Part shown: positions 15,571 to 22,557 of the stretch, in pieces
How the letters are laid out: each line of letters starts with the position of its first letter
Numbering within the stretch: position 1 is the stretch's first letter
DNA from: Clostridia bacterium
GTDB lineage: Bacteria; Bacillota; Clostridia; Oscillospirales; Acutalibacteraceae
Assembly: GCA_017544665.1 (NCBI GenBank)
Contig: JAFYDS010000040.1
Span: 1 to 32,248, forward strand
DNA length: 32,248 bases
Reading direction: 5' to 3'
Made by a program: the position numbers and the translations under genes
The notes under the pieces: generated by a model
Database searches by the model: none
Told to the model about the DNA's origin: nothing
The model's input: the letters and a program-made list of their open reading frames with translations, nothing else

Positions 15571-17463
15571 TTACCCGAAGATCTCGGCTGTGCCGGCGCA
15601 GCCCCTGTATGTGCTGCCCTGATAGCTGAAACTGCCGACGGTGAAGAACGACGCGGCGATTCTGCCGTCCGGCAGCTTGACCGCCTGCATGGACGGGGTA
15701 TTCACGATCACCTCGAACTGTGCGTCGGTGTGCTCCGCCATCACGGAATATGCGTAGGCGCCGTCGTTTTCCACATAGACGCTGAAGATGTCGCCCGCGG
15801 CGGCAACGTCGGGGAGCGTCAGGTTGTTTCTTCGCCAGGACCCCGTGCGGTGCTCGTTTTCGGCGATCAGCGTTCCGCCGTCCAGCAGCTCGTACTTGAT
15901 GCCGTTATGGATCACTGTGTTTCCATCCTGCACGAAGGAGCCCGTGTAATAGGACTGGTCGAGCGTGGTGACCATCTGTCTGCCGGCGCTGTTGGTCATG
16001 CCCGCGCCGAGCAAAACCGCCGCGCAGTCGGTCGCAAAGCACGAAACGGTCATACTGACCTCCTCGTGTGTCGTTTTGGCAAATACGGCAGCCGCGCCGC
16101 CGCTGACCCTGCTGCCGTAAATGCCGGGCAGCAGACGGTAAGTGGGGTCGGCATGCGCCGCCAGCTGTGCGTCCGTCTCGCGGACAGCCGTTGTGCCGGG
16201 GACCATCGAATAGTCATAGAGCGGGCTGATATTGAAGTACTCGCTGCCCGTGCGCATGATCGTCGTCACGCCCGGAAAGGAGGAGTTATAGCAGAGAATA
16301 TTTTCATCGTTGGTGATCTCCGAATAGAACAGGAGGTTGTCTCCGCCCCGAAAGCTGAAATAGAAATCTTCGTTCTTGATGACAAGGAATTTGCCGTTTT
16401 CGAAGTAATGCAGTCCGGTGTTTTGTTTCGTGTTTTCCGCAATCGAGACCGCGTACGTCATGATCTCATCGCGACGCGGCATTCCTTCGGCATTGGCGAG
16501 CGAAACGAGATACGGCACGAGACTGACAAGCGGCTGTTCGTTGACTCTCGAAACCGACCGGCCCATCACCGTGGGGTCAAGCGTGTTGCCGAAGCTCATT
16601 GTCTGAAGCCCCGTCAGCAGGAACGTGGCAAAGGGCGCGAGCTGGCTTTCCGTGAACATATACGTCGTACCGGTTATCATACCGAGGATCTTTGAAATAC
16701 CCTTGACAAATTCAACGCCGTAGCCGCCCATATACAGCCGGGTACCGTGCTGGAAGAACGTGCCGTCCTTCTTGATACCCTCCAGGATCGAGCCGTCGAG
16801 CGCGTTCGACACTACGCGAAGCGCAGACCGGACGGCAGCGGCGTAACCGGTAAGTACGCCGAATTTGATCGAAGACATGGCGATATCGACCGCGTTTGCC
16901 CCGGTATATACATACAGCGTAGGATCCACCGAATAGCAGCCGCGCCCCACCAGCACCGCAAGATCGCGCAGCCGTTCGGCGCCCAGCTCCGGTTTCATCA
17001 GGATCCCGATCTCGCCCAGTATGTTCGGGTTCGAGAGCTTGTTGTGCCACCAGTTCGGGTTCTGGTAATCCTGACTGATCCAGTGGTCCAGCAGCCGGAG
17101 TACCGTATCCCGATATGCTGCTTTGACGTCGGAGTCCGTTTCGAGTCGGAACAAAATCGCCAGCCGTTCGGTTCTTGTAAGATGGGTCGCGGCAGGCCAG
17201 ACGGCGCGATCCTGATTGCCGTAATCGATATCGGCAAAAAAGCAGTTCCCGTCGGCGTCCTGCACGATCCGTGACAAAATCGTTTCGGCATCGAGAATAT
17301 CCGAACCCGCGAAAGGCGCTGCGGTGCCGCTGAGCAGCCCCCCGGTCAGGTTGTCGCCGATCGCGCCGACAGCGGCGCTCTGCTCCGTCCCGACCTGGGT
17401 GGAAAACGCGATCATCAGCGTGACAAGGATCATACTGATGAATTTTTGGATAGAAGCGAACAT
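15571..17463 (-). CDS. Polysaccharide lyase family 8 (hyaluronate/chondroitin/xanthan lyase type)
   Basis: A 630-aa exported lyase that cleaves uronic-acid-containing polysaccharide by beta-elimination, giving unsaturated oligosaccharides. PL8 landmarks: PNWWHNKLSNPNILGE (136-151), catalytic Asn190 in YTGANAVD, His239 in DGTFFQHGTRLYMGGYG and Tyr248, then GRSVSR with Arg302/Arg306. Spacing (Asn-49-His-9-Tyr) matches pneumococcal hyaluronate lyase Asn349/His399/Tyr408. Signal peptide at 1-~30. At 630 aa it is shorter than the usual 700-1000 and has no visible carbohydrate module or wall anchor. ATG 17463 follows GGAGGAATCT. It is 58 bp downstream of the GPH symporter, hence an uptake/degradation operon. 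Exact polymer (hyaluronan, chondroitin, xanthan) is not decided by sequence. Confidence 0.9.
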   Translation of the reverse strand: MFASIQKFISMILVTLMIAFSTQVGTEQSAAVGAIGDNLTGGLLSGTAAPFAGSDILDAETILSRIVQDADGNCFFADIDYGNQDRAVWPAATHLTRTERLAILFRLETDSDVKAAYRDTVLRLLDHWISQDYQNPNWWHNKLSNPNILGEIGILMKPELGAERLRDLAVLVGRGCYSVDPTLYVYTGANAVDIAMSSIKFGVLTGYAAAVRSALRVVSNALDGSILEGIKKDGTFFQHGTRLYMGGYGVEFVKGISKILGMITGTTYMFTESQLAPFATFLLTGLQTMSFGNTLDPTVMGRSVSRVNEQPLVSLVPYLVSLANAEGMPRRDEIMTYAVSIAENTKQNTGLHYFENGKFLVIKNEDFYFSFRGGDNLLFYSEITNDENILCYNSSFPGVTTIMRTGSEYFNISPLYDYSMVPGTTAVRETDAQLAAHADPTYRLLPGIYGSRVSGGAAAVFAKTTHEEVSMTVSCFATDCAAVLLGAGMTNSAGRQMVTTLDQSYYTGSFVQDGNTVIHNGIKYELLDGGTLIAENEHRTGSWRRNNLTLPDVAAAGDIFSVYVENDGAYAYSVMAEHTDAQFEVIVNTPSMQAVKLPDGRIAASFFTVGSFSYQGSTYRGCAGTAEIFG

Positions 17464-17521
17464 GATAGATTCCTCCGGAGGTTGGTTTATCGGCACAGGA
17501 CGGGCAATCGTCCGCGAGCAG

Positions 17522-19075
17522 TTACGACATCTCTGTTTCAGCCGGCTGCGCTTCGCTGTTGCGTTTTGCGTTCAGCTCGGCAAGAATCCGCGACTGCTCG
17601 CTGTTGGTGATCTCATATTTCAGCATCGGGATCACGCTGAGCGCAAAACCGATCGCCGGCGGGATCGACACGAGGAAGAACATGCCGAAACGGTATTTTT
17701 CGAACTCCGGCGCGGTGGCGAACATGAAATCGTTCGCGGGCGACGCGCTGATGGCGTTGTTGACCGCGCTGACCGCGTCGCCGGAAAAGCCGACCGCGGC
17801 GAAAACGATACCCTGAATGATCGAGGAGATGCCCGCGCCGAGCTTGACGATGAAGCTCTGGCCCGAGAAGAAGACACCGTCCGGGCGGTAGCCGGTGCGG
17901 TATTCGTCATAGTCCACGCAGTCCGCGATCATGATGGACTGGATCACCTGCGAAGCGCCGATCGCGCCGCCGCCGATCAGGAACATCACGGCCATCAGCG
18001 CGAGCCAGTGGGCCGCCATCAGGTTGGTCCCGTCGATCAGATACAGAACGAACATGCCAACGAACGGGATCGTCGCCACCAGGCAGCAGACGTTGTTGAC
18101 CGTCCGCTTTTCCAGTTTCTCGCAAAGCGGCGGGATAACCGCCATCGCGGCGAACATACCGAGGAACATCGACCCGCCGAGGATCAGCATATACTTCATG
18201 TAGTCCTGTCCGTTGCCGTTGATATCGCCGTAATAGTACGACAGCAGCGTCATCGCAACGATCGACAGGATATTCATCGGGGACCGGATCACGCCCGCGA
18301 TCAGCACGCGGCGGAAGGGCTTGCACGCCCACATGATCTTGATATTGTCAACAAAGCTCTTCTTTTCCTCCGACGGCTGCTTGACGCGCTCCTTTGTGAA
18401 CGCCGCGCACTCGAACAGCAGACAGCCGATCACGGTCAGCGCGCTGCAGAAGACGATAAAGCCCCATTGCATGCCGTCGTTGGTAGAAAGATTGAACTTA
18501 TCCTTGAAGGTATTGCCGAGATTCTGTGACACGCTGATGACGGTCAGCATCACCACGCCGCCGCCGAGGCCGCCGACGATACGGGCCAGACCGAGGATCG
18601 AAGAGCGGTCTTTTTCGTTTTCGGTCATCAGCGAGGTGATGCCCCAGATCGGGATATCGCCCGCGGTGTAGGTCATGCCCCAAAGGATGTAGGACACGCC
18701 CGCCCAGCCGATGATCAGCGCGTTTATCCAGCCGGGATTCGCAGCGGAATACTGTTTGTTAACGAAGGTCAGGATCGTGGTGACCATCACGACCGGCGGC
18801 ACAAAGAACAGATAGGGCCGGCATTTGCCCCATTTCGTGCGCGTTTTGTCAACGATCGTACCCATCATCGGGTCGTTGATCGCGTCCCAGATCCGCGCCA
18901 CTGCCATGATGACGCTGATCGCCATCGCCGGCAGAAAGATGACTGATTGAAAGTAATAGGCCATGCCGGTGGCAATGACATTGTAGATGATGTTCTGGCC
19001 AAACAGGCCGGTGAGATACATTGCGCGCTCCGGCTTCGTGTAGGTGTTGGTCTGCACTTGCTGTTTCTGCTTCAT
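17522..19075 (-). CDS. GPH-family (MFS) glycoside/uronide:cation symporter
   Basis: A 517-aa, about 12-helix transporter. The family motif ARIWDAINDPMMGTIVDKTR (60-79), followed by TKWGKCRPYLFF, marks the glycoside-pentoside-hexuronide family (MelB, UidB and relatives), which imports sugars with H+ or Na+. First gene of an operon with the PL8 lyase, so it probably takes up unsaturated glucuronyl di- or oligosaccharides released outside (inference). A glucuronyl hydrolase (GH88/GH105) expected for the next step is not in the window. AAGGGGAGAG precedes ATG 19075. Own promoter with TTGCAA repeats in the -35 region. Confidence 0.9.
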   Translation of the reverse strand: MKQKQQVQTNTYTKPERAMYLTGLFGQNIIYNVIATGMAYYFQSVIFLPAMAISVIMAVARIWDAINDPMMGTIVDKTRTKWGKCRPYLFFVPPVVMVTTILTFVNKQYSAANPGWINALIIGWAGVSYILWGMTYTAGDIPIWGITSLMTENEKDRSSILGLARIVGGLGGGVVMLTVISVSQNLGNTFKDKFNLSTNDGMQWGFIVFCSALTVIGCLLFECAAFTKERVKQPSEEKKSFVDNIKIMWACKPFRRVLIAGVIRSPMNILSIVAMTLLSYYYGDINGNGQDYMKYMLILGGSMFLGMFAAMAVIPPLCEKLEKRTVNNVCCLVATIPFVGMFVLYLIDGTNLMAAHWLALMAVMFLIGGGAIGASQVIQSIMIADCVDYDEYRTGYRPDGVFFSGQSFIVKLGAGISSIIQGIVFAAVGFSGDAVSAVNNAISASPANDFMFATAPEFEKYRFGMFFLVSIPPAIGFALSVIPMLKYEITNSEQSRILAELNAKRNSEAQPAETEMS

Positions 19076-19099
19076 CGAACTCTCCCCTTTCTTATCCCA

Positions 19100-19139
19100 A
19101 GTATAACAGATTCAAACGGGATTTGCAATGCATTTGCAA
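19100..19139 (-). promoter_or_regulatory. Symporter-lyase operon promoter with ATTTGCAA repeats
   Basis: Minus strand TTGCAA (+ 19123-19128), 17-bp spacer, TATACT (+ 19100-19105). The + strand octamer ATTTGCAA occurs twice (19121-19128 and 19132-19139), one helical turn apart and overlapping the -35. This could be an operator, but TTGCAA is also a common -35 here. Confidence 0.65.
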
Positions 19140-19188
19140 AAAAGGAGCGCGACTGGAAATCGTGTAACCAAAACGAGACACTTTTTTC

Positions 19189-19217
19189 TTGACAAACGCC
19201 CCTCTCTCTGCTATGAT
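19189..19217 (+). promoter_or_regulatory. Riboswitch promoter
   Basis: TTGACA (19189-19194), 17-bp spacer, TATGAT (19212-19217) with extended TG (19209-19210). Predicted start near 19224, right at the first P1 strand of the structured leader. Confidence 0.82.
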
Positions 19218-19221
19218 TAAC

Positions 19222-19513
19222 GCAACCTATAAAGAGTGCGCGAGTACCGTATAGACCCTGACAATCGAACTGGTTGCAAGTATGTTTGCGCTGAACTAAG
19301 GATAAGGACGCCGCAGGGCTGACGCCCTGCAAGGACGCAGACGCAGTTCAGCACGAACAGACGCAGCAATGCTTCGAATTGTTCAGAGTGTATATGGTAC
19401 AAGGGACAAGCCCTTTGACCGCACAGCAACCTGCCGCAAGGTAAGGTGCTAAAGCTTGACCGATGGGTGCCATACTGCCGCGAACGCCCCGTCGGAACGA
19501 TGGGGTGTTTTTT
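19222..19513 (+). promoter_or_regulatory. SAM-I-clan riboswitch with long P2 insertion and terminator
   Basis: Conserved SAM-I core in order: P1 5' strand CCTAT (to 19230), J1/2 AAAGAG, P2a GTGCG (19236-19240) pairing with CGCAC (19420-19424), P2b AAGGG (19401-19405)/CCCTT (19411-19415), AGCAACC (19425-19431), P3 capped by GCAA, AAGGTGCTAA (19443-19452), P1 3' strand ATGGGTGC (19463-19470). The P2b loop CAAG (19407-19410) pairs with CTTG (19455-19458) at the exact place where standard SAM-I RNAs pair CTGG with CCAG, a compensated pseudoknot. The P1 3' strand GATGGG (19462-19467) can instead pair with CCCGTC (19488-19493) of the terminator, an OFF switch. Odd: about 147 nt inserted in P2 (closing stem GTACCGTATA 19244-19253 / TATATGGTAC 19391-19400) and no P4. 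Structure drawn by eye. Confidence 0.62.
19484..19513 (+). terminator. Riboswitch terminator
   Basis: ACGCCCCGTC (19484-19493), loop GGAAC, GATGGGGTGT (19499-19508) and six T (19508-19513). The 3' arm resembles the aptamer P1 3' strand GATGGGTGC, as expected for a P1/antiterminator switch. Confidence 0.88.
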
Positions 19514-19557
19514 CGTGCCGCTCTTTTGGGGAAATCTATGAAAGAGAGGTACATCTC

Positions 19558-19851
19558 ATGAAACACATTCTCAAAGCACTCAATCAATCAAACACCGTCG
19601 TCTATGTCGAGCTGCCGGACGCAGCCGCCGCAAAGCGCTTTCAGGCGGAGGCGGCCGCCGCGGGCTTCACGTTCGGCGACGGCGTCTCGCCCGCCGCGCG
19701 GGAGATGGCGCGGGTCATGGTCGTCCACGCGGACGGCACGATCTGCTATCCCGGCGTCGTCGGGATGACCGCCTTCGGCAGCGGCGCAAAGACGATCGGC
19801 GGCAAGAAGCTCGTGCGGGCGGTGTTTTCCGAAAGGGAAGAAGACGGCTGA
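19558..19851 (+). CDS. Small protein of unknown function under SAM-I-like riboswitch
   Basis: A 97-aa soluble protein with no motif I recognise. The N-terminus KHILKALNQSNTVVYVELPD looks like beta-alpha-beta; the middle contains FTFGDGVSP and MVVHADGTICYPG, suggesting a small alpha/beta fold; the end is charged. AGAGAGG lies 8 nt before ATG 19558. It starts 45 nt after the riboswitch terminator and is the only gene between it and the next promoter (19858), so it should be the regulated gene. By analogy with SAM-I targets a role in methionine, cysteine or SAM supply is possible, but nothing in the protein shows it. A 7-codon frame (19538-19561) ends overlapping its start codon as ATGA. Confidence 0.7.
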   Translation: MKHILKALNQSNTVVYVELPDAAAAKRFQAEAAAAGFTFGDGVSPAAREMARVMVVHADGTICYPGVVGMTAFGSGAKTIGGKKLVRAVFSEREEDG

Positions 19852-19857
19852 GCGCGC

Positions 19858-19886
19858 TTGCAAGTCACGCCGGGGTGTGGTATAAT
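19858..19886 (+). promoter_or_regulatory. Promoter of the beta-propeller gene
   Basis: TTGCAA (19858-19863), 17-bp spacer, TATAAT (19881-19886) preceded by TGG. The -35 begins 7 nt after the previous stop codon. Confidence 0.78.
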
Positions 19887-19929
19887 GCAGACAAAGGCGA
19901 AAGCCGTCTGAGAAAAAGGAGGATTCCTT

Positions 19930-21456
19930 ATGCGAAACGTATTTTTGAAGCTGCTGACCTGGGTGTCGGCGTTCATCATGCTGTTCACCAGCCCCGGCGG
20001 TGCGATCCGCCAGCCGCTTGCCGCCAAGAAGTGTCCCGCGTTCTACGGTACAGCGGCCACCGCAAAGCCGCTCGCCCAAACGCAGGTGCCCCAGCACCCG
20101 TATCTTGCGCCGGAGGGCACCAACGGCATGCACGGCAATTCCTACAACACCGGCACCTATGATTACGTCGGCCCGCTCGGCGTGAACCCGACCGTCAACA
20201 GCCGGTCGATGAACGTCTTTGGCGGCCTCGTCGCCACGCTGATGTTCGATTCAAAGGGCCGCATCATGTGCATTTCCGGCAACGTGGTCGGCTTTCGTCT
20301 GCTGCTGCTCGACGCCGAAACGCTGGAAATCCTCGCTGAAACGCGGCTGCCGCAGCGGCAAAGCACCCGCGAGTTCTTCAAGACATTCGATTTCAGCAAG
20401 ATCTCGAACGACACCTCCGGCGGCGCCTACTGCCACCTGCTGACGGGCGACAGGCCGATCATCGGCAATTCCGACAATGTGATCCAGATCTTCTATATCG
20501 ACGAAAGCGGCAAAAAGCCGGAATGGAAGGTCGAACAGGAATACGACATCCAGCCGTATCTGGAAGACGGCGCGTTTATCACAGACGCGATCCCCGACTT
20601 TGAAGGCAACATCTGGTTCGTCACACGGCCGGGCGACGTCGGCTTTGTGGACGCCAAAACGGGCGAAGTCAATCTGATCCGGCTGGAAAACGAAGAGATC
20701 CAGAACACGCTCGCCGTCTGCGCCGACGGGATCTATATCGTCTCGGACTATGCCATGTACCGCTTTGAGATCCGCGACGGCAAACCGTTCTATACCTGGC
20801 GTACAGAGTATGACCGCGGAATTGAGACCAAACCCGGCGCAATCAATCAGGGCAGCGGCACCACACCCTCGCTCCTCGACGTGCCCTGCAGCGACGGCAG
20901 CGTGCGCAAGCTTTGCGCCATCACCGACAACGCGGATGAGCGCGTGAACCTCGTGGTCTATGACCGCGAAACGGGCGAAGCGATCGTCACCGAGCCGCTG
21001 TTTGAAAAGGGCCACTCCGTCAGCGAAAACTCCCTGATCGCCCACGGCCGCTCGTTCATCATTGAAAACAACTATTCCGACTCCGGCGCAGGTTTTTTGG
21101 AGCGCAACCCGACCAGCTACCCGGGCGTGACACGAATCGACATGAACGCCGACTGCACGGGCTGCACCGTCGTCTGGGAAAGCCAGGAAGCCTCCGCCAC
21201 GGTGGTGCCGAAGCTTTCGGCCGGCAACGGACTGGTTTATCTATACACCCGCGTCATGGGCGACGATATTCCCAAGAATGCCGTGGCGTGGTACTTCACC
21301 GCCGTGGATTTTGAGACCGGCGAAACGGTCTATAAGGTCTTCACCGGCTGCGGACGCAACTGGAACAACAGCTACGGTCCCATCACGATCGGTCCGAACG
21401 GCAGCGCCTATGTCGGCGTGTTCAACGGTCTGATCCGCGTGGCAGACGGAAAGTAA
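19930..21456 (+). CDS. Exported beta-propeller (PQQ-like repeat) protein
   Basis: A 508-aa protein with a signal peptide (MRNVFLKLLTWVSAFIMLFT). The mature part is built of repeated beta-strand blades such as LLLLDAETLEILAETRL, GFVDAKTGEVNLIRL, LVVYDRETGEAIVTEPL and AVDFETGETVYKVFTG, each with the D-x-x-T-G-E turn of quinoprotein-like or WD-type propellers. About seven or eight blades fit the length. No catalytic site or cofactor motif can be assigned; a binding or scaffold role outside the cell, or a sugar- or polymer-active function, is possible. GGAGGA precedes ATG 19930. Own promoter; the hairpin at 21475-21502 follows but has a poor T-run on this strand. Confidence 0.8.
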   Translation: MRNVFLKLLTWVSAFIMLFTSPGGAIRQPLAAKKCPAFYGTAATAKPLAQTQVPQHPYLAPEGTNGMHGNSYNTGTYDYVGPLGVNPTVNSRSMNVFGGLVATLMFDSKGRIMCISGNVVGFRLLLLDAETLEILAETRLPQRQSTREFFKTFDFSKISNDTSGGAYCHLLTGDRPIIGNSDNVIQIFYIDESGKKPEWKVEQEYDIQPYLEDGAFITDAIPDFEGNIWFVTRPGDVGFVDAKTGEVNLIRLENEEIQNTLAVCADGIYIVSDYAMYRFEIRDGKPFYTWRTEYDRGIETKPGAINQGSGTTPSLLDVPCSDGSVRKLCAITDNADERVNLVVYDRETGEAIVTEPLFEKGHSVSENSLIAHGRSFIIENNYSDSGAGFLERNPTSYPGVTRIDMNADCTGCTVVWESQEASATVVPKLSAGNGLVYLYTRVMGDDIPKNAVAWYFTAVDFETGETVYKVFTGCGRNWNNSYGPITIGPNGSAYVGVFNGLIRVADGK

Positions 21457-21460
21457 AGTA

Positions 21461-21502
21461 AAAACAACAAAAACACCGCACCGGCCACTTGGCAGGTGCG
21501 GT
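21461..21502 (-). terminator. Terminator of the esterase gene
   Basis: ACCGCACC (21475-21482) / GGTGCGGT (21495-21502) with inner GCC/GGC; on the minus strand it runs into GTTTTTGTTGTTTTTAC. On the plus strand only ATTACT follows, so it is mainly a minus-strand terminator. Confidence 0.8.
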
Positions 21503-21508
21503 ATTACT

Positions 21509-21530
21509 ATTGACGAATGACTAACGACTA
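21509..21530. repeat. Heptamer tandem repeat starting at the esterase stop codon
   Basis: Units ATTGACG, AATGACT, AACGACT on the plus strand (gene sense: TAGTCGT, TAGTCAT, TCGTCAA). The esterase stop codon TAG (21528-21530) is the first triplet of the array. Same AGTCxTT family and same orientation to the gene as the array at 15497. Confidence 0.78.
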
Positions 21531-22445
21531 TCCTAAATAGTTTGCAATATACTGCGCAGCCAGCGTCTGGAACCGCAGCGTGCAGTCCGGATCGTTCAGC
21601 AGGGCGTGTCCGGAATTCGGGAAGGTGATGAAGTCGTGTTTCACGCCCTTTTCCGTCAGCGCGGCGTCGAGCCGTTCGGCGTTGGAATACGGGACGATGT
21701 TGTCGTTTTTGCCGTGCGCCATCAGCGTCGGCACGGAGGTGCTCTTCACCTGTTTGGCGGGCGAAAGGTTTGTCAGCGTCGGGACGAACAACTGCGCGAT
21801 CCCGCTTTGCATCAGCAGCGCGAGCGTTTCGGTATTGATTCCGATGGACCCGGCGAGGAGTTCCCCCGCCCCGCTTTGCAAAAACGCGGGATCGGTGAAA
21901 TCGGTCGGGGCGCTGGAACTGACAACGGCGACCGGGGTGACGGGCGCTTCGGCAATCTTCGTGTAGGCATAGAGCAGCGCGAGATGCGCGCCGGAGGAGG
22001 AGCCGACCATCACGGTTTTGCTGACGTTGATCCCCTTCTGGGCGCAGGCGGTCTTGATCGCGCGCAAAGACGCCGTGATGTCGTCCAGTTCATCCGCCGG
22101 CAGAACGCCGTTGCCGAGATAGCGGTAGTTGATCGACGCGGTGACGTAGCCCATCGCCTGATAGCGCAGCGCTTCTGTCAGATAGGTCTCTTTCGTGCCG
22201 GTGACCCAGGCGCCGCCGTGGATAAACAGCACCAATCCGACGTTGCCGTTCTTGCCCGTCGGCAAGAACAGATCGAGCGTCTGGTCGTCGCTGTCTCCGT
22301 AGGAAATGGTGCGGTCGGACAGATAGACGATCTCCTGATCGGTGACCGGCGTCGGCGTCGGATCAACCGCACCGCCGCCCTGTCCGAACAGGGACGCGAT
22401 AAAGGCCAGAAACGATAAAAACAGCGAGATCATCTGCTGGAACAC
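21528..22445 (-). CDS. Exported or anchored alpha/beta hydrolase (BD-FAE/HSL-like esterase)
   Basis: About 305 aa. A hydrophobic N-terminus (MISLFLSFLAFIASLFG) then a Pro-Thr linker (VDPTPTPVTD) suggests a signal anchor. The catalytic domain has the oxyanion motif FIHGGAWVTG (~75-83), nucleophile elbow VGSSSG with Ser150, acid Asp248 in HGKNDNIVP and His280 in NSGHALL. The HGGAW type is shared by acetyl-xylan/feruloyl esterases and hormone-sensitive-lipase relatives; the substrate is not known. I use GTG 22445, 9 nt after AAAGGA; ATG 22433 is the alternative. Divergent from the GH20 gene, with promoters back to back, so a linked role in glycan use is plausible (deacetylation before hexosaminidase), but that is inference. 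Confidence 0.85.
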   Translation of the reverse strand: MFQQMISLFLSFLAFIASLFGQGGGAVDPTPTPVTDQEIVYLSDRTISYGDSDDQTLDLFLPTGKNGNVGLVLFIHGGAWVTGTKETYLTEALRYQAMGYVTASINYRYLGNGVLPADELDDITASLRAIKTACAQKGINVSKTVMVGSSSGAHLALLYAYTKIAEAPVTPVAVVSSSAPTDFTDPAFLQSGAGELLAGSIGINTETLALLMQSGIAQLFVPTLTNLSPAKQVKSTSVPTLMAHGKNDNIVPYSNAERLDAALTEKGVKHDFITFPNSGHALLNDPDCTLRFQTLAAQYIANYLG

Positions 22446-22475
22446 AGGATCACATCCTTTCTCTTTTTCAGCTGC

Positions 22476-22505
22476 ATTATAGCACGCGGGAACAGGTTTT
22501 GTCAA
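22476..22505 (-). promoter_or_regulatory. Esterase promoter
   Basis: Minus strand TTGACA (+ 22500-22505), 18-bp spacer, TATAAT (+ 22476-22481) preceded by TGC. Confidence 0.78.
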
Positions 22506-22509
22506 ATAC

Positions 22510-22538
22510 TTGCAATCGCGGCGCCGATTCGCTATAAT
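22510..22538 (+). promoter_or_regulatory. GH20 gene promoter
   Basis: TTGCAA (22510-22515), 17-bp spacer, TATAAT (22533-22538). Its -35 is 4 bp from the esterase -35. Confidence 0.78.
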
Positions 22539-22557
22539 AATGCAAAGAGGTGATTTT

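Noticed and set aside
17324..18529. 401-codon plus-strand frame opposite the symporter
   Set aside because: Antisense shadow of a conserved membrane protein.
19222..19513. tmRNA, RNase P RNA, T-box, cobalamin, c-di-GMP or group I/II intron as identity of the structured leader
   Set aside because: None of their hallmark sequences was found (for example GAGGAAAGTCC of RNase P, AGGGTGG of T-box, intron domain V). The SAM-I core fits better.
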